9,166 bases of DNA from an uncultured Clostridiaceae bacterium (GCA_937900065.1 CALCDS010000143.1:1-9166), one strand, 5' to 3'. Counted from the stretch's first letter, positions 1 to 7,639 are shown. A program made the numbers and translations. Notes: generated by a model not told the origin, from the letters alone.

Positions 1-15
1 AAAGGAGCCGGCAAT

Positions 16-858
16 ATGAGTGAAAATTGTAACCAAAACTGTGCCGAATGCAGCCTGAATTGTGCACAGAGAAAGAATACAAGAACTGATTTTTTGGAAA
101 AACCGCATAAATTGAGCAAGATCAAAAAAGTAATAGGCATTGTAAGCGGTAAAGGCGGAGTAGGAAAATCTTTGGTAACTGCAATGCTTGCCACTGCAAT
201 GAACCGAAGAGGCCACCACTCTGCAGTACTTGACGCGGATGTGACAGGCCCTTCCATACCAAAAGTATTTGGAATAACCGATAAAGCCAGAGGCAATGAA
301 TCAGGTCTGTATCCTGTAAAGAGCAGAAAAGGGATAGATATCATGTCCATTAACCTGCTCCTGGAAAATGATACGGATCCTATTATATGGAGAGGCCCCA
401 TCATTGCCAATGTTGTAAAGCAGTTCTGGACAGACGTCATCTGGAGAGATGTGGATTTCATGTTTATCGACATGCCTCCGGGAACCGGAGACGTTCCACT
501 TACCGTATTCCAATCCATAGCCGTAGACGGGATAATCATCGTTACTTCGCCGCAAGAGCTTGTTTCAATGATTGTATCCAAGGCTGTCAATATGGCTGAA
601 ATGATGAATATCCCGATAATCGGACTTGTTGAGAATATGTCGTATTTCAAATGCCCTGATAATGGCAAGGAGTATAAGATATTCGGAGACAGTCATATCG
701 AGGAAATCACTCAAAAGCATGATATAAAGTTGCTTGCCAAATTGCCTATTGACCCTAAAATAGCCGAAGCCTGCGACAAAGGTGATATAGAGTCTTTGGA
801 CGGGGATTGGTTCGATGAAACCGCAAAAATATTAGAGGGGATGTTGAAAAGAAATTGA
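16..858 (+). CDS. mrp: Mrp/NBP35-family P-loop ATPase, probable Fe-S cluster carrier
   Basis: Cytosolic ATPase of the Mrp/ApbC/NBP35 group (280 aa), which in characterised members carries and delivers [4Fe-4S] clusters to apo-proteins. Visible signs: a deviant Walker A GKGGVGKS at residues 45-52, the DADVTGPSIP segment at 73-82, the DMPPGTGD motif at 152-159, and ENMSYF at 206-211. The N-terminus has four cysteines (C5, C9, C12, C16; CX3CX2CX3C), a likely cluster-binding extension reminiscent of but not identical to NBP35. The C-terminal CxxC usual in Mrp is incomplete: C213 is followed by PDN, so the second Cys is Asn216. The start is fixed by an AAAGGAG ribosome site at 1-7, eight bases before ATG. 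It shares strand with the cas operon but is separated by 189 bases and has no known functional link to it. The family call is firm; the exact client proteins cannot be told. Confidence 0.93.
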   Translation: MSENCNQNCAECSLNCAQRKNTRTDFLEKPHKLSKIKKVIGIVSGKGGVGKSLVTAMLATAMNRRGHHSAVLDADVTGPSIPKVFGITDKARGNESGLYPVKSRKGIDIMSINLLLENDTDPIIWRGPIIANVVKQFWTDVIWRDVDFMFIDMPPGTGDVPLTVFQSIAVDGIIIVTSPQELVSMIVSKAVNMAEMMNIPIIGLVENMSYFKCPDNGKEYKIFGDSHIEEITQKHDIKLLAKLPIDPKIAEACDKGDIESLDGDWFDETAKILEGMLKRN

Positions 859-886
859 TAAAAATTGAGTTATAAGTTAACTTTTA

Positions 887-928
887 ATAACCGTGAGATA
901 TATCGGTATGACGAAATTTAGTTATTTT
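887..928 (+). other. Leader-like element upstream of cas3
   Basis: This intergenic stretch resembles the array-proximal end of the CRISPR leader (9087-9129) in the same orientation. Both begin with ATAACC and end with AGTTATTTT, with 27 and 28 bases in between. Within, GTGAGATA here matches GTAAGATA there, and GACGAAATTT matches GACAAATTTT. The two align with two compensating 9-base indels (TATCGGTAT here, AAAAGTTCC there). No repeat follows it here. It may be a remnant of a lost leader or a protein site shared by the operon front and the leader. The similarity is read by eye in AT-rich DNA, so chance is not excluded. Confidence 0.4.
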
Positions 929-936
929 GGGTTCTG

Positions 937-953
937 AAAACGGCCGGTTTTTT
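937..953 (+). terminator. Weak possible terminator after mrp
   Basis: AAAAC (937-941) can pair with GTTTT (947-951) around a GGCCG loop, and the run of T continues to 953. The stem is only five base pairs and mostly A-T, so it would be a poor Rho-independent terminator. It is the only hairpin-plus-T-run candidate in the gap between mrp and cas3. Confidence 0.22.
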
Positions 954-957
954 AGTG

Positions 958-987
958 TTGAAGATTCATTTCCCATTTTTATATATT
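958..987 (+). promoter_or_regulatory. Possible sigma-70/SigA promoter of the cas operon
   Basis: TTGAAG at 958-963 (4 of 6 matches to TTGACA) is followed after 18 bases by TATATT at 982-987 (5 of 6 matches to TATAAT). Transcription would start near 994, about 54 bases before the cas3 ATG. It is the best -35/-10 pair I see in the gap, but in AT-rich DNA such matches are common. Confidence 0.4.
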
Positions 988-997
988 CATTTATATG

Positions 998-1011
998 GAT
1001 TATTAATAATC
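998..1011 (+). promoter_or_regulatory. Perfect 14-base palindrome, possible operator
   Basis: GATTATTAATAATC is an exact palindrome. Pairing continues outward through a G-T wobble (997/1012) to T996/A1013 and A995/T1014. It lies just downstream of the proposed -10 box and 36 bases before cas3, where a repressor bound there would block transcription. No regulator gene is present in the window, and the site is nearly all A-T, so its role is inferred. Confidence 0.3.
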
Positions 1012-1047
1012 TATTAAGAGAGTTAAAAATAAAGGGGGAGTGGATAT

Positions 1048-3477
1048 ATGTTTTGTGCTCATATTAATTCAGAAACATCAGAGGAACAAAGCGTAAAAGA
1101 ACATCTATATAATGTTTCTGCAATGGCAATGGAATATGGGGAAAAGATTTCTTTGACAACTACAGCGCAATTAACCGGCATTCTTCATGATATGGGAAAA
1201 GAGACAAACAAATTCAATTCTTACATACATTACAGTTCAATGAATCCCAATGATAAATCTCTCAAGGGATCAATCGACCACTCAACAGCGGGCGCAAAGT
1301 TTATATATGACAATTTCTACAATATAAACAATCCATACCAAAAGCTTACGGCACAGATTATTTCGTTGGCCGTCTGTTCACATCATGGTGGGCTTATAGA
1401 TTGTTTAGACCCTGATGGCATTGATAAGTTCACCAATAGGATGGAAACAGAAAAAGAAATATATTATGATGAAGCAGTGTCCAACTATCAAGATGAATGC
1501 TTAAGTATGAAGCAGATCAGTGAGCTGTTCAATAAATCAGAGAGAGAAATAGAAGTTATTCTTAAAAAAATTAATAAAATAGACATTTCAGCAAAATTTG
1601 GGCAATTTGCTGCAGGAATGCTGGAAAGATATCTCCTCAGTTGTATAATAGATGCAGATAGATATGATACATACACATTTATAGAGGGGAAAAAGCAACA
1701 GAGAGTAATTGACAAACAGATTTTATGGGACGAACTTGCAGACATATTGGATAGCAAATTGAAAAGCTATCCTAAAGTGAGCAAAATGGATTTACTGAGA
1801 AACGAAGTTTCGATATCGTGTAAAAATTTTGCAAGCAACTGTACTGGGATATATCAGCTTTCTGTTCCAACAGGAGGAGGGAAAACTCTTTCTAGTCTGA
1901 GATATGCACTTGAACATGCCAGAAAGTTCAAAAAGGATAGAATTTTTTACATTATACCTTTTACTACTATTATTGATCAAAATGCCAGAGATATAAAAAA
2001 TATTTTAGGCCGTGAAGATATTATATTGGAACACCATTCAAATCTTGTCATTGATTCCTCTAAATATGAGGATGAAGATGAGATTATCAATGCACAGGAG
2101 AATTACAAACTTTTGACAGAACGATGGGACAGCCCAATTATTTTAACGACAATGGTACAGTTCCTGAATACTTTATTCAGTGGAGGGACTCAAGCTGCTA
2201 GGAGAATGCATAATCTTGCTAATTCGGTTATAATATTTGACGAAATCCAAGCAATCCCTATAAAATGCATTAATATATTCAATAGTGCTATTAACTTCCT
2301 TTCTGCTATATGCAATTCAACAATTATTCTTTGTACAGCGACTCAACCTCTTTTATCAATTACTAAAATGCCATTAAAGCTAAACCGTGACGCTGATATG
2401 GTTCCAAATATGCATGAAAAATTTGCAAAACTTAAACGTGTAAGATTGATTGACAAAACAGCTGATGGATGCTACAGTTCAGCCTCACTTAAAGATTTTA
2501 TCCTAGACAGGATGGAAAGTGCGGAAAGTTTATTGGCTATTTTTAACACTAAGAATTCTGCAAGAGAGGTTTATAAGGAATTAAAAGAAGCAAATATGTG
2601 CTTGCCTAAAGAAAAGCGATATTCGATTTTTCATTTAAGTACAAATATGTGTCCTTTTCATAGGATGAGTGTTATTCAAGATATTGAAAAAAGGTTAGGG
2701 CATGAGAGAATAATTTGCATCAGCACTCAACTGATAGAGGCAGGAATCAATATCTCCTTCGGATGCGTTGTAAGGTCTCTTGCCGGGCTTGATAGTATCG
2801 CCCAGGCAGCAGGAAGATGTAACAGACATGGAGAAAAGAACTGTAGAGATGTTTATATTGTTAATGTTGAAGGAGAAAACATAAGCAAGTTGACAGATAT
2901 CAAAGTGGGGCAGGAATGCACAAGAAGGGTTCTCAATGAATTCAAAGAAAATCCAGGAGCATTTGATGATGATTTGCTTTCACAGAAGGCTATGGATATG
3001 TATTATAAATACTATTACCATGATAGAAGCAATGATATGGATTATATATTATCCGGTCCAAACAAAGATAAAACGATGTATGATTTACTATCACAAAATG
3101 CTGTGGGAACTGATGCGTTCAATGGAAGAAATGGGTATAAACCAAAACTAATGTTAAAACAAGCCTTCAAAACAGCAGGAGATAATTTTGAAGCAATTGG
3201 TCAGAACACTACGGGTATAATTGTTCCATACAAAGAAGGCAAAACGCTTATAACTCTTATAAATGGTGAATGCGATTTAAGCGAATTGAAACAGTATTTA
3301 AAAAAGGCACAACGGTTTTCTGTAAATTTATTTGATACGGAAAGAAATAAATTGGAGGAGATGGGGGCAATTGCTGAATTAAACGGTGATATAGCCTTTG
3401 CTCTTAAGGATGGATTTTACAGTGAAGATATAGGTGTTACTTTTAAAAAGGTGCCTATGGAATTTTATAACTATTAA
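1048..3477 (+). CDS. cas3: Type I-C CRISPR helicase-nuclease Cas3 (HD plus DExH)
   Basis: Effector nuclease of type I CRISPR interference (809 aa): it is recruited to the R-loop made by Cascade, nicks the displaced strand and degrades it while translocating with ATP. The N-terminal HD nuclease shows H19, LHDMGK with H47-D48, H78, SHHGG with H112-H113, and the DADR motif at 202-205. The SF2 helicase follows: Walker A PTGGGKT at 274-280, motif II DEIQ at 398-401, motif III TAT at 430-432, motif V around STQLIEAG at 559-566, and motif VI QAAGRCNR at 586-593. Length and HD-first order fit full-length single-chain Cas3. ATG 1048 is preceded by AAAGGGGGAG at 1031-1040, seven bases upstream. It is the first gene of the operon, ending 13 bases before cas5c. 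No frame break or missing catalytic residue is seen. Confidence 0.97.
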   Translation: MFCAHINSETSEEQSVKEHLYNVSAMAMEYGEKISLTTTAQLTGILHDMGKETNKFNSYIHYSSMNPNDKSLKGSIDHSTAGAKFIYDNFYNINNPYQKLTAQIISLAVCSHHGGLIDCLDPDGIDKFTNRMETEKEIYYDEAVSNYQDECLSMKQISELFNKSEREIEVILKKINKIDISAKFGQFAAGMLERYLLSCIIDADRYDTYTFIEGKKQQRVIDKQILWDELADILDSKLKSYPKVSKMDLLRNEVSISCKNFASNCTGIYQLSVPTGGGKTLSSLRYALEHARKFKKDRIFYIIPFTTIIDQNARDIKNILGREDIILEHHSNLVIDSSKYEDEDEIINAQENYKLLTERWDSPIILTTMVQFLNTLFSGGTQAARRMHNLANSVIIFDEIQAIPIKCINIFNSAINFLSAICNSTIILCTATQPLLSITKMPLKLNRDADMVPNMHEKFAKLKRVRLIDKTADGCYSSASLKDFILDRMESAESLLAIFNTKNSAREVYKELKEANMCLPKEKRYSIFHLSTNMCPFHRMSVIQDIEKRLGHERIICISTQLIEAGINISFGCVVRSLAGLDSIAQAAGRCNRHGEKNCRDVYIVNVEGENISKLTDIKVGQECTRRVLNEFKENPGAFDDDLLSQKAMDMYYKYYYHDRSNDMDYILSGPNKDKTMYDLLSQNAVGTDAFNGRNGYKPKLMLKQAFKTAGDNFEAIGQNTTGIIVPYKEGKTLITLINGECDLSELKQYLKKAQRFSVNLFDTERNKLEEMGAIAELNGDIAFALKDGFYSEDIGVTFKKVPMEFYNY

Positions 3478-3490
3478 GGAAGGTGAGATT

Positions 3491-4228
3491 TTGGAAAGGG
3501 AAAACAGTGTTGAGTTTAAAGTTAGTGGGCGATATGCTCTTTTTAGTGATCCCATCAACAGGGTCGGAGGGGAGAAAATTTCATATCAGATACCAACGTA
3601 TCAGGCGCTTAAAGGCATAATGGAAAGTGTATACTGGAAGCCTACAATAATATGGTTAATCGATGAAGTGAGAGTGATGAATCTCATCAAGACCCAATCT
3701 GAAGGGGTGCGGCCCATTGATTATAATGGGGGAAATACCCTGTCCATTTATACATATCTGACAAATGTTGAATATCAGGTAAAGGCTCATTTTGAGTGGA
3801 ATTATAATCGTCCTAATTTGGAGAAAGACAGAAATGAGAACAAGCATTATTTTATAGCCAAGAGAATGATTGAGCGTGGTGGCAGAAGAGACATTTTTCT
3901 TGGGACAAGGGAATGCCAAGGATATGTTGAAACTTGCAAATTCGGGGAGGGCAAGGGAGCATATGATGATTATGGGGAACTTTCCTTTGGATTGATGTTT
4001 CATGGATTTGATTATCCGGATGAAACAGGAGAGGATAAGCTTATTGCAAGATTCTGGACGCCGGTAATGAGCAATGGCTATATAAAATTTTTAAGGCCCA
4101 ATGAATGCACAATAAAGAGGAAAATTGCATCAATAAAGCCCAAAATATTTGATGAAAGCAATTTTAGCGGCCTTGGGGAATTTGGAAAGGGGGAAGAAAA
4201 GAATGGGCTGGATGCAGAAACTTTATGA
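3491..4228 (+). CDS. cas5c: Type I-C Cascade subunit and pre-crRNA endoribonuclease Cas5c (Cas5d)
   Basis: In type I-C, which has no Cas6, Cas5c cuts each repeat in the array transcript and stays bound to the 5' handle of the crRNA within Cascade. I place the start at TTG 3491, giving 245 aa. It sits behind a strong purine-rich site (AAGGAAGGTGAG, 3476-3487) and yields MERENSVEFKVSGRYALF, the family's usual N-terminus. A longer GTG start at 3434 inside cas3 would add 19 residues with no family match. By alignment from memory with Bacillus halodurans Cas5d (catalytic Y46, K116, H117), the counterparts are Y48 in SVYWKP and K118-H119 in NENKHY. The conserved GGRRDIFLGTRECQGYV lies at 130-146. 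The 3' end overlaps cas8c by 26 bases, so translation of the two is probably coupled. Confidence 0.95.
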   Translation: MERENSVEFKVSGRYALFSDPINRVGGEKISYQIPTYQALKGIMESVYWKPTIIWLIDEVRVMNLIKTQSEGVRPIDYNGGNTLSIYTYLTNVEYQVKAHFEWNYNRPNLEKDRNENKHYFIAKRMIERGGRRDIFLGTRECQGYVETCKFGEGKGAYDDYGELSFGLMFHGFDYPDETGEDKLIARFWTPVMSNGYIKFLRPNECTIKRKIASIKPKIFDESNFSGLGEFGKGEEKNGLDAETL

Positions 4229-6110
4229 TACATATGAGAATTGTAAGAGTGAGATAGGTGCTTTGGGGACTGATGATAGCAGTATGCCTCTTCTTCCTGT
4301 TGCCCATTCAACTCAAAATGCGCAGATAGAGATTGCTATTGACGGAAGTGGAAATTTCCGAAGGGCAAGAGCATTGGGAAAAGACGAGGAGGTTACAATT
4401 ATTCCTGTAACCGAGGATTCAGCTACAAGAAGTAGTGGCATAGCACCACATCCACTCTGTGATAAATTACAATATATTGCAGGGGATTATACAGATTATG
4501 TGGTTAAGAAAAAGGGCGAGGAATTCTACAATAAGTATATGGAGCAGCTTGAGGGTTGGTGCAATTCGCCATATTGCAATAGAAAAGTCAATGCAATCTT
4601 GTGTTATTTAAAAAAGAAAACGCTCATGAAAGACTTGATAGGGAAGAAGATACTGGTATGTAATAACGATGGTACCCTTTCTAAAAATGTGAAATTAGCA
4701 GGGGTTGATCAGAAAGATGCTTTTGTAAGATTCAAGGTAGAGATTCCGGACGATGTGGAATCTGCTGTATGGCTTGACCCAGGGATATATGAAAGCTATA
4801 TCGATTACTATCTAAGCCTTCAGAAAGATGTGGACCTGTGTTATGTGACAGGGAAAGAGGTTCCCTGTACAGAAAAACATCCTGCAAAGATCAGAAATTC
4901 AGGCGATAAGGCAAAACTGATATCTGCAAATGATGCCAGCGGTTTTACATATAAGGGAAGGTTTGCGGATAAAAAACAAGTTGTAAGCATAGGATATGAA
5001 ACCTCACAAAAGGCTCATAACGCATTGCGCTGGCTTATTGATAGACAGGGGTATAGAAATGAGAGCGAGGCAATAGTTGCCTGGGGTACCAAAAATCAAA
5101 AGATACCAGGGATCCTTGAAGATACGCAGGACAGTATATTCGGAAAAGAAGAGATGCCTGAAGTGTCAACAGAGAAAGACTTCGCTGAAAGACTAAACAA
5201 GGCCATTGCAGGTTATGGCTGCGATCTGGATACCGGGGCAGAGATCGTAATAATGGGACTTGATGCTGCTACAACAGGGAGATTATCCATTACATATTAC
5301 CGTGAAATTGATGGTTATGATTTTCTGGACAGGATTAAAAAATGGCATAGAACGTGCAGCTGGAGACACACATATAAATCGATACCTGATGGATTTGACG
5401 AAAAGGGAAAGGAAAAGTTTAGGCACATTACTTTTATCGGGGCTCCTTCTCCAAAGGATATCGCTCTGGCAGCCTATGGAGGGAAGGTAAGTGACAAACT
5501 AAAAAAGTCAACCGTAGAAAGGCTTTTGCCATGCATTGTTGATAATGCATGGCTACCTTATGATATTGTTAATTCAGCAGTAAACCGCGCTTCGAATCCA
5601 GTTTCGATGGAAGGATGGGAATGGGAGAAAGCATTAACAATCTCCTGTGCCCTGGTTAAAAAATATAGATATGATAAATTTAAGGAGGAATGGTCAATGT
5701 CTCTTGATGAAAGCCAGATGGACAGAAGCTATCTTTTTGGCAGGCTTTTAGCCGTTGCCCAGCAAATTGAAGAATATGCATTGAATACAGTGGGAGAGAA
5801 AAGAGAAACCAATGCAGAAAGGTTAATGCATCAGTTTAAACTTCACCCTTACAAAGCCTGGGGTATTATCACGGATAAGATTAGACCATATATTGCAAGG
5901 TTGGGTGTAAAATGTACAAGCCTAACAGAACTGATGACAAGAATCAATTCAATGATACCCTATGAGGAATTTACAAGCCCAAAGCAGTTAGATGACAGCT
6001 ATATTTTAGGATACTATTGTCAAAGACAGGTTTTCATAGATGAGAAAAATAAAAGGATAGAAGATAATCAGAAAAAGAAATTAGAGAAATCAAATGAAGG
6101 GAAGAATTAA
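4203..6110 (+). CDS. cas8c: Type I-C Cascade large subunit Cas8c (Csd1)
   Basis: Large subunit of the I-C surveillance complex (635 aa), which recognises the PAM and helps open the target duplex. The start chosen is ATG 4203, nine bases after GGGGG (4189-4193), giving MGWMQKLYDTYE as expected for the family. An in-frame ATG at 4149 would add 18 residues inside cas5c without support. Family signatures seen are IAPHPLCDKLQYIAGDY at about 80-96, the segment around CYVTGKEVPC at 213-222, and DKAKLISANDASGFTYKGRF at about 235-254. The last 137 residues (from M499) are also made separately as Cas11c from an internal start. The charged C-terminal tail (KNKRIEDNQKKKLEK) is Lys-rich. Cas8 sequences diverge quickly, but the operon position and these motifs make the call firm. 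Confidence 0.95.
   Translation: MGWMQKLYDTYENCKSEIGALGTDDSSMPLLPVAHSTQNAQIEIAIDGSGNFRRARALGKDEEVTIIPVTEDSATRSSGIAPHPLCDKLQYIAGDYTDYVVKKKGEEFYNKYMEQLEGWCNSPYCNRKVNAILCYLKKKTLMKDLIGKKILVCNNDGTLSKNVKLAGVDQKDAFVRFKVEIPDDVESAVWLDPGIYESYIDYYLSLQKDVDLCYVTGKEVPCTEKHPAKIRNSGDKAKLISANDASGFTYKGRFADKKQVVSIGYETSQKAHNALRWLIDRQGYRNESEAIVAWGTKNQKIPGILEDTQDSIFGKEEMPEVSTEKDFAERLNKAIAGYGCDLDTGAEIVIMGLDAATTGRLSITYYREIDGYDFLDRIKKWHRTCSWRHTYKSIPDGFDEKGKEKFRHITFIGAPSPKDIALAAYGGKVSDKLKKSTVERLLPCIVDNAWLPYDIVNSAVNRASNPVSMEGWEWEKALTISCALVKKYRYDKFKEEWSMSLDESQMDRSYLFGRLLAVAQQIEEYALNTVGEKRETNAERLMHQFKLHPYKAWGIITDKIRPYIARLGVKCTSLTELMTRINSMIPYEEFTSPKQLDDSYILGYYCQRQVFIDEKNKRIEDNQKKKLEKSNEGKN
5682..5688 (+). promoter_or_regulatory. 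Internal Shine-Dalgarno site for cas11c
   Basis: AAGGAGG, a perfect anti-16S match, lies inside cas8c, eight bases before an in-frame ATG at 5697. It encodes Lys-Glu-Glu of Cas8c, where other codon choices were possible. This is among the strongest ribosome sites in the window, comparable to those of the genes themselves, which argues that it is used. Confidence 0.85.
5697..6110 (+). CDS. cas11c: Cascade small subunit Cas11c, internal in-frame product of cas8c
   Basis: Type I-C small subunits are known to be translated from an internal start within cas8c and to line the belly of the complex, stabilising the R-loop. Here ATG 5697, in the cas8c frame and behind AAGGAGG, would give 137 aa starting MSLDESQMDRSYLFGRLLAV and ending at the cas8c stop. 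Its composition looks mostly helical, as expected for Cas11, and the family-like stretch RSYLFGRLLAVAQQIEEYAL lies at residues 10-29. The size fits small subunits of roughly 120-140 aa. Producing it apart from Cas8c lets several Cas11 copies join each Cas8c. A standard gene caller will miss it because it is nested in the longer frame. The evidence is sequence-based; expression is not shown. Confidence 0.82.
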   Translation: MSLDESQMDRSYLFGRLLAVAQQIEEYALNTVGEKRETNAERLMHQFKLHPYKAWGIITDKIRPYIARLGVKCTSLTELMTRINSMIPYEEFTSPKQLDDSYILGYYCQRQVFIDEKNKRIEDNQKKKLEKSNEGKN

Positions 6111-6111
6111 A

Positions 6112-6972
6112 ATGAGTAAATTTGAAAACAAAGTTGACTTTGCAGAAATTATCTCTGTCAAAAGGGCAAATCCAAATGGAGATCCACTAAACGGTAACAG
6201 ACCTAGAGAGAATTATGAAGGCTTTGGCGAAATTTCTGATGTTTGCATCAAGAGGAAAATCCGCAACCGTCTTCAGGATATGGGCCAGGAAATATTTGTA
6301 CAATCTGATGAGAGAAGGACAGATGGATTCAGAAGCTTAAGGGAAAGAGCGGACGGCTGTGAAGAGCTTAAGAAGGCGGGTAAAGATAGGGAGAAATATG
6401 CGGCAGCAGCCTGCAAAAAATGGATCGATGTTAGAAGCTTTGGACAGGTGTTTGCATTTAAAAAAAGTAATGAAGATAACGCTGTTTCAATAGGGATAAG
6501 AGGTCCTGTTTCAATCCATTCGGCAGTAAGCGTTTCACCAATTGAAATATCGAGCATGCAAATTACAAAGAGTGTTAATGGTGAAACACAGAAAGATCCT
6601 GATAAGAAAAGTCCTGATACAATGGGTATGAAACATAGGGTCGAATTTGGCGTTTATATAATCTATGGCAGTATAAATACTCAGCTGGCGGAGAAGACAG
6701 GCTTTAGCCAGGAGGACAGTGAGCTTATTAAAGAGGCTTTAAGGACACTTTTCGAGAATGATTGCTCATCTGCTCGTCCTGATGGAAGCATGGAGGTTTA
6801 CAAGCTATATTGGTGGAAACATGATGCACCAATGGGCCAATATTCTTCTGCAAAAGTTCATAGGAGCTTGAGAATAGTATCTAATGTTGAGATACCAAAG
6901 GGCATAGGCGACTACAATATCTCTGTTGAAGCCTTGAAAGGGCTGACTCCGGAGATATATGATGGAATATAA
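6112..6972 (+). CDS. cas7c: Type I-C Cascade backbone subunit Cas7c (Csd2)
   Basis: RAMP-fold protein (286 aa) that polymerises along the crRNA spacer to form the backbone of Cascade/I-C, in several copies per complex. Signatures are the N-terminal RANPNGDPLNGNRPR at about 18-32, GEISDVCIKRKIRNRL at 39-54, IGIRGPVSIHSAVSVSPI at 127-144 and GMKHRVEFGVYIIYGSIN at 172-189. ATG 6112 is seven bases after AAGGGAAG (6097-6104) and one base after the cas8c stop. An upstream ATG at 6094 in the same frame would add six residues and lacks a comparable ribosome site. It overlaps the start of cas4 by 11-14 bases. The frame is intact and the length is normal for the family. Confidence 0.96.
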   Translation: MSKFENKVDFAEIISVKRANPNGDPLNGNRPRENYEGFGEISDVCIKRKIRNRLQDMGQEIFVQSDERRTDGFRSLRERADGCEELKKAGKDREKYAAAACKKWIDVRSFGQVFAFKKSNEDNAVSIGIRGPVSIHSAVSVSPIEISSMQITKSVNGETQKDPDKKSPDTMGMKHRVEFGVYIIYGSINTQLAEKTGFSQEDSELIKEALRTLFENDCSSARPDGSMEVYKLYWWKHDAPMGQYSSAKVHRSLRIVSNVEIPKGIGDYNISVEALKGLTPEIYDGI

Positions 6973-7639
6973 TGAGGAAGAGTTTTTGCTGTTGTCAGGC
7001 ATACAGCATTTTTCATTTTGCAAACGACAGTGGGCACTGATACATATTGAACAGCAATGGCTGGAAAACTTCCGTACAATTGATGGCGAAATACTTCACG
7101 AGAAAACCCATGATGAGCTCATAAAAGAAAAGCGTGGAGATTTAATTGTTTCTAGAGGTATGAAAATTTTTTCACGTACATTAGGTCTGACCGGGACTTG
7201 CGATGTCGTCGAGTTACATAGATCTCCGGATGGGGTAAATATATTCGGCAGGGATGGAAGGTATAAGCCTGTTCCTATAGAATATAAGAGAGGAAAACCA
7301 AAGAAAAACGAATCTGATGAATTGCAGTTATGTGCACAGGCTATGTGTCTTGAGGAAATGTTATTATGTAAAATTCCTGAGGCCTTTATGTTCTATGAGG
7401 AAACAAGACGCAGGCTTAAAGTCATACTTGATGATAGCTTGCGTGAGCATGTAAAGATTATCGTTAAAGAAATGCATGAATTATATGACAGAAGATATAC
7501 GCCAAAAGTAAAGCCGTCTAAAAGCTGTAAAGCCTGTTCATTGACTGAGGTTTGTATGCCAAGGTTATGCAAAAACCCTTCCGTAAGCAATTACATCAAG
7601 AAAAATCTTCTGGAGATTGAAGGTGAAGTGGGGAAATGA
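6962..7639 (+). CDS. cas4: Cas4 [4Fe-4S] RecB-like nuclease for spacer acquisition
   Basis: Cas4 (225 aa) processes the ends of prespacers and ensures that new spacers come from PAM-flanked DNA, acting with Cas1-Cas2. The four cluster cysteines are present: C20 near the N-terminus and C189, C192 and C198 near the C-terminus, with a further C203. The RecB-nuclease core shows H46, D81 in TGTCDVVEL, E107-x-K109 in PIEYKRGKP, and Q122 in ELQLCAQAMCLEEM. Two adjacent in-frame ATGs exist at 6959 and 6962. GGAG at 6951-6954 is seven bases from the second and four from the first, so I prefer 6962. The gene starts inside the end of cas7c, and its stop overlaps the cas1 start as ATGA, suggesting coupled translation into cas1. 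Confidence 0.95.
   Translation: MEYNEEEFLLLSGIQHFSFCKRQWALIHIEQQWLENFRTIDGEILHEKTHDELIKEKRGDLIVSRGMKIFSRTLGLTGTCDVVELHRSPDGVNIFGRDGRYKPVPIEYKRGKPKKNESDELQLCAQAMCLEEMLLCKIPEAFMFYEETRRRLKVILDDSLREHVKIIVKEMHELYDRRYTPKVKPSKSCKACSLTEVCMPRLCKNPSVSNYIKKNLLEIEGEVGK

Noticed and set aside
16..858. mrp as a new component of the CRISPR system, for example serving the Cas4 iron-sulfur cluster
   Set aside because: It is separated by 189 bases with its own ribosome site, and Mrp is a widespread housekeeping protein. Proximity alone does not support a link.
2936..3151. 71-codon open frame within cas3 on the + strand
   Set aside because: It overlaps well-conserved Cas3 coding sequence in another frame, has a low-complexity Met/Ile-rich translation, and has no known family. 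Antisense open frames elsewhere (for example 3656-4003 and 6273-6557) were rejected for the same reason.
3434..3490. Longer cas5c beginning at GTG 3434 within cas3
   Set aside because: It has no ribosome site nearby, and the extra residues do not resemble Cas5c, whose conserved N-terminus begins right after TTG 3491.
4149..4202. Upstream ATG at 4149 as the cas8c start
   Set aside because: It would add 18 residues without family match. ATG 4203 has a GGGGG-containing site at good spacing and gives the expected N-terminus.
5690..5707. ATG at 5690 directly behind AAGGAGG inside cas8c, opening a five-codon frame
   Set aside because: It is only one base from the Shine-Dalgarno core, too close for initiation, and out of the cas8c frame. 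The in-frame ATG at 5697 has correct spacing.
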